From NCBI GenBank assembly GCA_021162125.1, contig JAGGZG010000141.1:1-8326 (forward strand): a DNA stretch of 8,326 bases, in the 5' to 3' direction. A program made the position numbers and the translations under genes. This document shows positions 1-6,119 of the stretch, piece by piece. The notes under the pieces were generated by a model that saw nothing but the letters and a program-made list of their open reading frames with translations, was not told where the DNA came from and made no database searches. Within the stretch, counting starts at the first letter, position 1, and each line of letters starts with the position of its first letter. Source of the stretch: Anaerolineae bacterium (GTDB lineage Bacteria > Chloroflexota > Anaerolineae > JACIWR01).

Positions 1-1722
1 ATCAACCTGCAGTTCTGTCACCTGATGATCAACTACGATCTGCCCTGGAACCCCAACCGGCTGGAGCAGCGCATGGGGCGCATCCACCGCTATGGTCAGA
101 CCCGCGAGGTGACCATCTTCAACCTGGTGGCCAGTGACACCCGCGAGGGCCGGGTGCTGAAGCGGCTGTTTGAGAAGCTGGACGAGATCCGCGCCGCGCT
201 GGGCAGCGACAAGGTCTTTGACGTGATCGACGAGCTATTCCCCGGTCGCAATCTGGCACAGTTGTTGACCGAGGCCGCGGCCAATGCGCGGACCTTGGAC
301 GATATCCTGCGCGAGATCGATATCTACGTGGATGAGGCCTACATCGCCAACGTGAAAGCCAATCTGGGTGAGAGCCTGGCCACCCGCCACATCGACTACA
401 CCCGCATTCGGGAGATGAACGCTCAGGCCCGTGAGCAACGCCTGATCCCCGAGTACACGCAGGCTTTCTTCCAGCGGGCCTGGACCCGTCTCGAGGGCCG
501 GATGCGTCCACGCCGCGATATGGGGCGTCCTGGCTTCTTCACCGTCGACCGGGTTCCCTATGCGATCCGTGCCATCGCCGCGGACGACGAATTTCGGCGT
601 CGCTTTGGCTCGCTGCAGCGACGCTACCCGCTGATCACCTTCGATAAAGAACTGGCGATGCGCGAAGCGCGGGCCGTGTTTGTCTCCTTCGGGCATCCGC
701 TCTTTGAGGCGGTGTTGCAGTGGGCCGAGAAGACCCTGATGTCGGCCCTGCAACAGGGCGCTACCTTCCTGGACCCCGACGGGCGGCGCGATGGCGTGCT
801 GCTCTTCTTCGAAGGACAGATCTCGGACGGGCTGGGCGAGGTGGCTGGCAAGCGGCTGTTCGCGCTCTTCGTCCCCCGGAGCGGGGAGCCTATCGAGCCG
901 ATCAGCCCTGCGGTCATCTGGGACCTGGCGCCTGCTGACAGCCCGGCTGAGGAGGATTTCGATGTGGCCGCCGTGCGGACGCAGGGGATCGCCTGGTTGA
1001 TCCCCTATCTGGAGGCGTACAGGGAGGAGCTGGCCGCCGAGCGGGAGCGACAGGCCGAGATCAAGCGTAAATACGGCCTGGAGTCGCTGCGCTATCTGAT
1101 CCTGGCGCTGGACAGCGATCTGATCCAGTTGCAGGAACGGGCCCTGGCAGGCGAGGACGTGGCGTTGGTCATCTACAACAAGCAGCAGCAGAAGGACGCC
1201 TATCAGGTCGCCCTGCGGGAGCTGCAGGACACCTTGACGCGTGAGGCAGAGTTGACGTTGGACACGCCGCGCTTCATCTCCGCGGTGCGCGTGCTCCCGT
1301 CCGTGGACCTGCCAGGCGCGGGCGGGGCGGAGATGCACTCCAGCGCCGAGGTCGAGCAGGTGGGCATGGAGATGACCCTGCGCTATGAGCGGGAGCATGG
1401 CCGTCGGCCGGAGGACGTGGCCGCCGAAAACCTGGGGTATGACGTGCGCTCGCGCGACCCGCGGACCGGCGCGGTGCGCTACATCGAGGTGAAGGCCCGT
1501 GCTGGGGTTGGATCCGTGGCCCTGACGCAGAATGAATGGTTCAAGGCCCAGCGCTTTGGCGTGGACTATTACCTGTATGTGGTGCTCGACGCGGCCAGCT
1601 CCGATCCGCGTCTGTATATCCTGCAGGACCCGGCGGCGACGTTGGAGCCGGAGGAACACCTGGAAGTGCGCTACATTATCTCCCCAGAGGCTATCGAGAA
1701 AACGGCGCAGGAAGCTGTCTGA
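1..1722 (+). CDS. SNF2-type helicase, C-terminal part, with DUF3883 domain (5' end outside window)
   Basis: The frame is open from base 1, so the gene starts upstream; 573 codons are visible. The first residues carry the last conserved helicase blocks: NYDLPWNPNRLEQ, then motif VI QRMGRIHRYGQ at 67-99 with the arginines used in ATP hydrolysis. This is typical of SNF2/HepA-like (COG0553) translocases. The long middle part has no motif I recognise. It includes a charged, probably coiled-coil stretch at visible residues 335-365 (REELAAERERQAEIKRKYG). The end is a DUF3883 domain: GYDVRSRD (from 1435) followed by RYIEVKAR (1477-1500), then LTQNEW and YYLYVV. D481, E496 and K498 of the visible part are arranged like a PD-(D/E)XK nuclease fold; whether it cuts DNA is not shown. 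This helicase-DUF3883 build is known from restriction-like and DISARM-like loci. Here it probably supplies the DNA-translocating arm of the system encoded downstream. Confidence 0.92.
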   Translation: MNLQFCHLMINYDLPWNPNRLEQRMGRIHRYGQTREVTIFNLVASDTREGRVLKRLFEKLDEIRAALGSDKVFDVIDELFPGRNLAQLLTEAAANARTLDDILREIDIYVDEAYIANVKANLGESLATRHIDYTRIREMNAQAREQRLIPEYTQAFFQRAWTRLEGRMRPRRDMGRPGFFTVDRVPYAIRAIAADDEFRRRFGSLQRRYPLITFDKELAMREARAVFVSFGHPLFEAVLQWAEKTLMSALQQGATFLDPDGRRDGVLLFFEGQISDGLGEVAGKRLFALFVPRSGEPIEPISPAVIWDLAPADSPAEEDFDVAAVRTQGIAWLIPYLEAYREELAAERERQAEIKRKYGLESLRYLILALDSDLIQLQERALAGEDVALVIYNKQQQKDAYQVALRELQDTLTREAELTLDTPRFISAVRVLPSVDLPGAGGAEMHSSAEVEQVGMEMTLRYEREHGRRPEDVAAENLGYDVRSRDPRTGAVRYIEVKARAGVGSVALTQNEWFKAQRFGVDYYLYVVLDAASSDPRLYILQDPAATLEPEEHLEVRYIISPEAIEKTAQEAV

Positions 1723-1857
1723 CGAGGGTACATTTTGTTTCTGGGGCAAGAGGGAGAGAATGGTCTGGGGAAAGGCCCCTGCCTTCTCCGTATCTGCCTC
1801 CCTCGGTGGGACGTAGGGGATGGTTACACAGGAGGTGAGGGCATTGCCGTCCGCTAT

Positions 1858-1883
1858 GTTGGGCGAAACTAATTTCGCCCTAC
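1858..1883. repeat. Short palindromic repeat, GTtGGG...CCCTAC type
   Basis: Eight bases gggcgaaa (1861-1868) and tttcgccc (1873-1880) form a perfect inverted repeat around a ctaa loop. The outer bases gtt and tac extend it imperfectly. The termini match those of the palindromes at 3894, 5952 and 6092, so it appears to be another member of the same small interspersed family with a different, AT-richer core. Confidence 0.75.
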
Positions 1884-1893
1884 TGAGCATTTG

Positions 1894-1932
1894 CCCCCTC
1901 ACCCTAGCCCTCTCCCCCTCGGGGGAGAGGGG
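1894..1932. repeat. CCCTCACCCTAGCCCTCTCC-type palindromic repeat
   Basis: A C-rich lead-in (ccctcaccctagccc) is followed by a hairpin: ccctctcccc (1908-1917) pairs perfectly with ggggagaggg (1922-1931) over a 4-base loop. Repeats of this wording are widespread between genes in many bacterial genomes and are usually interpreted as REP-like elements. It is not followed by a T-run, so there is no reason to call it an intrinsic terminator. Confidence 0.75.
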
Positions 1933-1953
1933 ATTGGGCAGAAGGCCCACTGA

Positions 1954-2034
1954 CGAGCTGTGGTTGATCTGCTCTTTCATCGCGTCTATCGCGCCGACGA
2001 GATTCTGCGCGTGCTTGAGGAGCCAGAACTATGA
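1954..2034 (+). pseudogene. Probable 3' remnant of an unidentified gene
   Basis: Immediately after the repeat block a frame reads about 26 codons and ends ...RVYRADEILRVLEEPEL, with TGA at 2032-2034. The composition (Leu, Glu and Arg rich, amphipathic) is protein-like. The TGA overlaps the ATG of the next gene as ATGA, the arrangement seen between coupled genes. An in-frame TGA at 1951-1953 closes it upstream, and the only start in the frame is a GTG at 1960. The simplest reading is a gene truncated by the repeat insertion or a deletion, leaving its coupling end in place. A short leader peptide is the alternative. I do not recognise the parent family. Confidence 0.4.
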
Positions 2035-2387
2035 GAGATGGCCGTTTCATCGCCGAGGCCTTTACCGCCGAGGAAAGGAGACGCGCGGCCGGTCGGGGCC
2101 GTGTGGCGCATTCCTCACAGGTGGCCCTCTTTCCCGACACCCGCCCCGAGGCGGAGGCGGTGCTGATCGAGTTGTTGCGCCAGGCCCCGCCGTGGCGCAA
2201 GTTGCACATGGTGGGCCAACTGAACCAGACGGTGCGCACGTTGGCCCTCAGCGGGCTGCGCCAACGGTATCCCGAGGCCACCTCCCAGGAGTTGCGCCGC
2301 CGGCTGGCCGACCTGTTGCTGGGGCCTGAACTGGCCGCCCGCGTGTACGGCCCGCTGGAAGCGCAGGAGGATCCCGATGCTCTCTGA
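2031..2387 (+). CDS. 118-residue protein of unknown function, partner of the nucleotidyltransferase
   Basis: I know no function for this protein. It resembles the small helical proteins often encoded just before nucleotidyltransferase-fold genes in Chloroflexota, cyanobacteria and planctomycetes. Their core reads roughly: acidic start, LIELLRQAPPWRKLHMVGQL, a second helix with RTLALSGLRQRYP, then EELRRRLADLLLGPELA-like text; here ATSQELRRRLADLLLGPELAARVYG. The start at 2031 has GAGGAG (2017-2022) 8 bases upstream. Residues 1-30 are Arg/Ala rich and not part of the usual core, so GTG at 2103 or 2121 could be the true start. The gene overlaps the next by 11 bases (2377-2387). It has no transmembrane segment, signal peptide or HEPN RxxxxH motif that I can see. 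An antitoxin or accessory role for the nucleotidyltransferase is inference from pairing only. Confidence 0.75.
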   Translation: MRDGRFIAEAFTAEERRRAAGRGRVAHSSQVALFPDTRPEAEAVLIELLRQAPPWRKLHMVGQLNQTVRTLALSGLRQRYPEATSQELRRRLADLLLGPELAARVYGPLEAQEDPDAL

Positions 2388-2967
2388 ACCGATCGCCGTG
2401 ACGTTGTTGGTCATCGAGGTGCTGGAGAGGCTGAATGTGCCATACTTGATCGGCGGCTCTCTGGCCAGTGCAGTGCACGGCGTGGCGCGGGCGACCGTGG
2501 ATACCGACCTGGTGGCCGATTTGCGTCTTGAACACGCCGCACCTCTGGCCCAAGCCCTGAGTGACATGTTTTACGTGGATGTCGAATCCATCCGGGACGC
2601 CATCCGCCGCCGCAGCAGTTTCAACCTCATCCACCTGGAGACAATGTTCAAGGTGGACGTTTTCGTCCGCAAGCAGCGTCCCTTTGACCAGGCGCAGTTC
2701 GAGCGCCGCGTAGCTCAGATTGTTGCCACCGACCCGGAACGCACCGCCTACGTCGCCACTCCCGAAGACATCGTTCTGGCAAAATTGGAATGGTATCGGA
2801 TGGGGGGCGAGGTCTCGGACCGCCAGTGGCGCGACGTGTTGGGGGTGCTCAAGGTGCAGTGGGGACGGCTTGACTTGGCCTACCTCCGCCGCTGGGCGCC
2901 TGCATTGGGAGTTGCTGACTTGTTGGAGAAGGCTCTATCCGCAGCGGAACACAAGGAGAACGCATGA
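2377..2967 (+). CDS. Nucleotidyltransferase-fold protein (MNT/AbiEii-like), 196 residues
   Basis: The N-terminal half shows the polymerase-beta-type nucleotidyltransferase signature. YLIGGSLASAVHG has the nucleotide-binding G26-G27-S28. It is followed by TVDTDLV with metal-binding D42 and D44, and a third acidic residue D94 in FKVDVFV. All catalytic positions are present, so an active enzyme transferring a nucleotide to a protein, RNA or small molecule is plausible. The substrate is unknown. The C-terminal part (ATPEDIVLAKLEWYRMGGEVSDRQWRDVLGVLK) is a helical tail typical of the AbiEii/DUF6036-like group. The start has AGGAGG (2365-2370) 6 bases upstream. The gene overlaps its small partner upstream by 11 bases and the methyltransferase downstream by 4 (ATGA), implying translational coupling on both sides. 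Such proteins often act in toxin-antitoxin pairs; its residence within a modification operon may be opportunistic or functional. Confidence 0.87.
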   Translation: MLSEPIAVTLLVIEVLERLNVPYLIGGSLASAVHGVARATVDTDLVADLRLEHAAPLAQALSDMFYVDVESIRDAIRRRSSFNLIHLETMFKVDVFVRKQRPFDQAQFERRVAQIVATDPERTAYVATPEDIVLAKLEWYRMGGEVSDRQWRDVLGVLKVQWGRLDLAYLRRWAPALGVADLLEKALSAAEHKENA

Positions 2968-5921
2968 CCGACCGGCGTCTCATCGAAGAGACCTTTCCCG
3001 TCAGGGAAGTGAGCCAGCATTCGGCCCGCGAGAAGAACATCCGCCACGGGCATATCAGCACGCTGCACATCTGGTGGGCGCGGCGGCCGCTGGCCGCCAG
3101 CCGCGCCACGGCCTACGCCGCGCTGGTGCCGCCGCCCAGGGACATCCTGGACTGGCAGTGGCAGCGGGAGTTTGTCGCGGAGCTGAGCAAGTGGGAGAAC
3201 TCACTCAATCCGTCGCTGCTGGCCCGTGCCCGTCAGGCCATCTACGCCGCCCACGCCGAGCGGCTGAGCGCGGAATTGGGCGAAGCGGTGACCGTCGCCG
3301 ACATCGAGGCCGGCAGATATCCGCCGCCGCGCGTGCTGGATCCCTTCGCCGGCGGCGGCTCCTACCCGCTGGAGGCGCTGCGCCTGGGCTGTGAGGCCTA
3401 TGCCAACGACTACAACCCGGTGGCGGTGCTGATCCTCAAGGCCACGCTGGAGTTCCCGCAAAAGTACGGGCGGCCCTTCGAGGGCATGCCGGAGCACCTG
3501 TGGCGGGGCGATCCCGGTGAAGGTCCGCGTGCCAAGGGCACGCAGGACCAGTTGTCGCTGGGGCTGGCGGGACCCGCCCCAGCCGATGCGCCGCCGGAGG
3601 ACTTCAACCCGTTGCTGGCGGCGGTGCGCTACTGGGGCGATTGGGTGCTGGCGGAGGCCAGGAAGGAGCTGGCCGCCTTCTACCCGCCCGTCGAGGAGGG
3701 CGAGACAGTGGTGGGCTACATCTGGGCGCGCACGCTGCCCTGCCAGAACCCGGCCTGCGGGGTGGAGATCCCGCTGATGCGCCAGTTCTGGCTGGCGAAG
3801 AAGGGCAGCAAGAAGCAGATCGCCCTGCGGCCGGTGACGCGCGGCCCCGGCCAGCCCATCGAATTCGAGATTGTGGCCCGTGGCACCCAGGTAGTAGGGG
3901 CGCAGGGCCCTGCGCCCCTACAATACGTCCCCTGGCCCGCCGATTTCGACCCCGCGCAGGGGACGGTACGGCGCGCCGTGGTGACCTGCCCGGGCTGCGG
4001 GGCCAGCATCGAGGCCAAGACCACACGCCGACTGTTTCAGGAGGGCCACGCCGGGCAGCGCATGGTGGCGGTGGTGACGACCCGCGCCGGGCAGCGGGGC
4101 AAATTCTACCGCCTGCCCACCGAAGCTGACCTGGCCGCCTACCGCGCTGCCGAGGAAGCGCTGGTAGGGGCGAGGCGTCGCCTTGCCCAGGAGTGGGGCC
4201 TGGAGCCGGTGCCGAATGAGCCCACACCGGAAGGGAAAGGCAGCGGTGCTGAGCGTGCGTTTTCTGTGCGAAATTATGGTCTTGACACCTGGGGCGACCT
4301 ATTCAACGCGCGCCAGCAGTTGGCGCTGCTGACCTTTGCCGACGCCGTGCGCCGCGCCCATGAGCGCATGCTGGCCGGGGGCGACGCGCTGCATCGCCCC
4401 TACCCGGAGGATTTTGCCCGCGCGGTGGCGACGTATTTGGCATTTGCCATTAGTCGATTTGTAGACCAGTCAACCATGCTTGTTCCGTGGATAACTCAGT
4501 TGGAGGCAGTTGCTCACACTTTTAATCGCCAAGCTCTTCCAATGGTCTGGGACTATGTGGAAGCGCAACCATATACGTACTACAGTAATGCTCTTGATTG
4601 GATAGATAAAATTATCAAGCATCTTTCAGAAATTCCCAATCTCAAGTCTCAAGTCTCAAATCTCCAATCTCCAATCGCCCCCACTGTCACCCACATCTCC
4701 GCCACGCGCTTGCCCCACCCGAGGGGCCACTTCGACGCCATACTGACCGACCCGCCCTACTACAACTCCGTGCCATACGCTGACCTGTCGGATTTCTTCT
4801 ACGTCTGGCTCAAACGCACAATCGGGCATCTCTATCCCGAATTGTTTGCCACGCCGCTCACCCCCAAAGCCGATGAGATCACCGAAATGGCGGGCTGGGA
4901 CTCGGTGCGCTACCCACACAAGGACAAGCGGTTTTTCGAGGATAACCTGGCTTTGGCATTCAAGGAAATGCAGCGCGTGCTCAAGCCGGGCGGGGTGGCG
5001 GTCATCGTCTATGCCCACAAGTCCACCGCCGGCTGGGAGACGGTGATCAACGCCCTGCTCGACAGCGGGCTGGTGGTCAGCGCCGCATGGCCGCTCAACA
5101 CCGAGATGAAGGCCCGCCTGCGGGCCAGTGATTCCGCCGCGCTGGCGTCGTCCATCTACATCGTGGCAAGGAAAGCCCCACGGCAGGGGGTGGGCTTCTA
5201 CCACGAGGTGCGCCGTGAACTGCAAACCTACCTGAACGCCAAGCTGCAACGCCTGTGGGAGGAGGGCATCGGCGGGGCCGACTTCTTCATCGCCGCCATC
5301 GGCGCCGCCATCGAGGTCTTTGGCCGCTACGAGCAGGTGATGGACCTGGAGGGCAACGTCATCCGCGCCGACCGCCTGCTGGACGACGTGCGCACCCTGG
5401 CCACCGACTACGCCGTGCGCCAGATCCTGCACAACGGCCCTTCGGCAGGCTCAGGGCAGGCTTTTGCCGGGGAGGTCGGCGACCGCACGCGCTTCTATGT
5501 GCTGTGGCGCTGGAACTACGGCGAGGCGCGCGTGCCGTTCGACGAGGCCCGCAAGCTGGCCCAGTCGTGCGGGCTGGACCTGGCCCAGGAATGGGGCCGG
5601 CGCGGGACGTTTGTCCGTAAGCAGAAGGAGTTCGTGCGCGTGCTTGGGCCGCAGCAGCGCGACCTGGACGACCTGGCGGCGGGCCAGGAGTTGATCGATG
5701 TGCTGCATCACGCACTGCGCCTGTGGGCGCTTGGCGATCGGCCGGCGCTGGTACAGCGCCTGGCCGAGAGTGGCTATGGGCAATCGGAGGCCTTCTACCG
5801 CGTGGCCCAGGCTATCTCGGAGAGCCTGCCCATGGAGAGCCGGGAGAAGAAGCTGCTGGACGGCATGCTCACCGGCCGCGATCGGCTGCGGGATGAGGTG
5901 CGTCAGGCGAGGTTGTGGTAA
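2964..5921 (+). CDS. DUF1156 / COG1743 adenine-specific DNA methyltransferase with zinc ribbon
   Basis: The 985-residue product fits large N6-adenine DNA methylases. Residues 8-60 are DUF1156 (EETFPVREVSQHSAREKN, then HIWWARRPLAASRA). The AdoMet motif I is D126-PFAGGG. A zinc ribbon is suggested by C260-x4-C265 and C342-x2-C345. Catalytic motif IV is D596-PPY, followed by KEMQRVLKPGGV. Motif I precedes IV by about 470 residues, an alpha-like order with target recognition probably between them (inference). ATG at 2964 has AAGGAG (2953-2958) upstream and overlaps the nucleotidyltransferase stop. In this neighbourhood it would mark self DNA against the helicase and DUF499 ATPase. Oddities: in-frame repeat-derived peptides at residues 311-320 (VGAQGPAPLQ), 401-409 (VGARRRLAQ), about 559-572 (7-bp tandem repeats) and 825-834 (GPSAGSGQAF), plus an AT-rich patch coding residues about 490-557. 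The frame stays open and all motifs are intact, so the protein is probably functional. Confidence 0.93.
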   Translation: MTDRRLIEETFPVREVSQHSAREKNIRHGHISTLHIWWARRPLAASRATAYAALVPPPRDILDWQWQREFVAELSKWENSLNPSLLARARQAIYAAHAERLSAELGEAVTVADIEAGRYPPPRVLDPFAGGGSYPLEALRLGCEAYANDYNPVAVLILKATLEFPQKYGRPFEGMPEHLWRGDPGEGPRAKGTQDQLSLGLAGPAPADAPPEDFNPLLAAVRYWGDWVLAEARKELAAFYPPVEEGETVVGYIWARTLPCQNPACGVEIPLMRQFWLAKKGSKKQIALRPVTRGPGQPIEFEIVARGTQVVGAQGPAPLQYVPWPADFDPAQGTVRRAVVTCPGCGASIEAKTTRRLFQEGHAGQRMVAVVTTRAGQRGKFYRLPTEADLAAYRAAEEALVGARRRLAQEWGLEPVPNEPTPEGKGSGAERAFSVRNYGLDTWGDLFNARQQLALLTFADAVRRAHERMLAGGDALHRPYPEDFARAVATYLAFAISRFVDQSTMLVPWITQLEAVAHTFNRQALPMVWDYVEAQPYTYYSNALDWIDKIIKHLSEIPNLKSQVSNLQSPIAPTVTHISATRLPHPRGHFDAILTDPPYYNSVPYADLSDFFYVWLKRTIGHLYPELFATPLTPKADEITEMAGWDSVRYPHKDKRFFEDNLALAFKEMQRVLKPGGVAVIVYAHKSTAGWETVINALLDSGLVVSAAWPLNTEMKARLRASDSAALASSIYIVARKAPRQGVGFYHEVRRELQTYLNAKLQRLWEEGIGGADFFIAAIGAAIEVFGRYEQVMDLEGNVIRADRLLDDVRTLATDYAVRQILHNGPSAGSGQAFAGEVGDRTRFYVLWRWNYGEARVPFDEARKLAQSCGLDLAQEWGRRGTFVRKQKEFVRVLGPQQRDLDDLAAGQELIDVLHHALRLWALGDRPALVQRLAESGYGQSEAFYRVAQAISESLPMESREKKLLDGMLTGRDRLRDEVRQARLW
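3894..3921. repeat. Perfect 28-bp palindrome inserted in the methyltransferase gene
   Basis: Left arm gtaggggcgcaggg and right arm ccctgcgcccctac are exact reverse complements with no loop. It lies in frame (codons 311-320, VGAQGPAPLQ), between the two cysteine pairs of the zinc ribbon. The outer 11 bases of each arm are identical to those of the intergenic palindrome at 6092-6119, and the following bases are also alike (aatacg versus catacg). It is therefore a dispersed element, not native coding sequence. Confidence 0.9.
4164..4188. repeat. Degenerate palindromic repeat (VGARRRLAQ type) in the methyltransferase gene
   Basis: It starts with the same gtagggg as the other elements. gggcgagg (4168-4175) pairs with ccttgccc (4181-4188), one pair being G-T, over the loop cgtcg. 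The terminal ctac expected on the right is replaced by agga, so the right end is lost or decayed. It is read in the same codon phase as the palindrome at 3894 (GTA GGG GCG) and encodes residues 401-409. Confidence 0.75.
4430..4636. other. AT-rich compositional patch inside the methyltransferase gene
   Basis: Bases 4441-4620 have 77 G+C of 180 (43%) by my count, against 41 of 60 in the line before (4381-4440) and 42 of 60 in 4681-4740. Codon use changes with it (AAT, ATA, TTT, CTT), while the translation remains methylase-like (FAISRFVDQSTMLVPW, then YYSNALDWIDKII). The patch ends at the 7-bp tandem array. It looks like a segment acquired by recombination with a divergent homologue, or an ancestral unameliorated part of a transferred gene. 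Confidence 0.65.
4637..4678. repeat. Six 7-bp tandem units in the methyltransferase gene
   Basis: The units are caatctc, aagtctc, aagtctc, aaatctc, caatctc and caatcgc: 42 bases, or 14 codons, encoding about NLKSQVSNLQSPIA. The third to sixth positions are nearly constant (tctc). The array lies about 70 bases before the DPPY motif (4749-4760). Because the unit length is not a multiple of three, gain or loss of one or two units would shift frame; three would not. Only two neighbouring units are identical, so slippage should be infrequent. Confidence 0.85.
5438..5464. repeat. CCTTCGGCAGGCTCAGGG-type dispersed repeat in the methyltransferase gene
   Basis: The segment matches the wording of a repeat very common in Chloroflexota and other genomes (ccttcgacaggctcaggg and its complement). 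It contains ccct...aggg ends and a direct repeat gcaggct (5445-5451 and 5456-5462). Read in frame it gives GPSAGSGQAF (residues 825-834) in a linker between ILHN and GEVGDRTRFYVLWRW. It is apparently tolerated at a surface loop. Confidence 0.75.
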
Positions 5922-5951
5922 GGGATGATGTTGGGATGTGGACGGCGCGGG

Positions 5952-5979
5952 GTAGGGCACGGCACCGCCGTGCCCTTAC
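5952..5979. repeat. Imperfect 28-bp palindromic repeat
   Basis: agggcacggc (5954-5963) pairs perfectly with gccgtgccct (5967-5976) over the loop acc. The ends gt and tac continue the GTAGGG...CCCTTAC outline with one unpaired base. It begins 30 bases after the methylase stop, where a terminator would be expected, but no T-run follows. It is better explained as a member of the dispersed family. Confidence 0.8.
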
Positions 5980-6091
5980 GGGGTGACATATGACATACGA
6001 TGGTGATGGGAACCGAGATCACCGGTGGTCCATCCGCCTGCGGAGGTGCGATGACGCCATCCATGGCACCGTGTGGATTGCCGACCATGGC

Positions 6092-6119
6092 GTAGGGGCG
6101 CACGGCCGTGCGCCCCTAC
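6092..6119. repeat. Perfect 28-bp palindrome, same family as 3894-3921
   Basis: Left arm gtaggggcgcacgg and right arm ccgtgcgcccctac are exact reverse complements. It equals the copy at 3894-3921 except in the central six bases (cggccg instead of gggccc). Both centres are themselves palindromic, so the differences are compensatory. Confidence 0.9.

Larger units (their letters stand above)
1723..2030. other. Repeat-rich gap between helicase and nucleotidyltransferase operon
   Basis: This gap of about 300 bases holds no complete gene with recognisable content. It begins with a purine/pyrimidine-rich segment that can fold: gagggag (1750-1756) pairs with ctccctc (1798-1804), and gagaa (1756-1760) with ttctc (1784-1788). 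Two palindromic repeats follow (1858-1883 and 1908-1931, listed separately), then the tail of a coding frame (1954-2034). No T-tract terminator or convincing -35/-10 pair was seen. The repeats look like insertions that pushed apart genes that may once have been closer. Frames crossing the gap give low-complexity or repeat-derived peptides. Confidence 0.7.

Noticed and set aside
869..884. Inverted repeat ccccg...cggggag in the helicase gene
   Set aside because: It is short, not shared with the other repeats, and expected by chance in GC-rich coding DNA.
235..1980. Long open frame on the minus strand (581 codons) opposite the helicase
   Set aside because: It has no recognisable motif, is rich in Gln/His/Arg/Leu as expected for the complement of a GC-rich gene, and runs across the intergenic repeats. 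The + strand frame has helicase and DUF3883 motifs.
1820..2329. + strand frame of 169 codons crossing the repeats into the 118-residue gene
   Set aside because: Its N-terminal half is translated repeat (LTLALSPSGERG) and its second half is an out-of-frame reading of the conserved 118-residue protein.
4637..4678. CRISPR-like direct repeats
   Set aside because: The units are only 7 bases and contiguous, without spacers, and lie in a coding frame.
4656..5432. Minus-strand frame of 258 codons within the methylase
   Set aside because: It is antisense to motif IV and the methylase C-terminus, and its His/Gln/Val-rich text has no family resemblance.
5952..5979. Intrinsic terminator after the methylase
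   Set aside because: The hairpin is strong, but no T-tract follows and the same outline recurs elsewhere, including inside a coding gene. A dispersed repeat explains it better.
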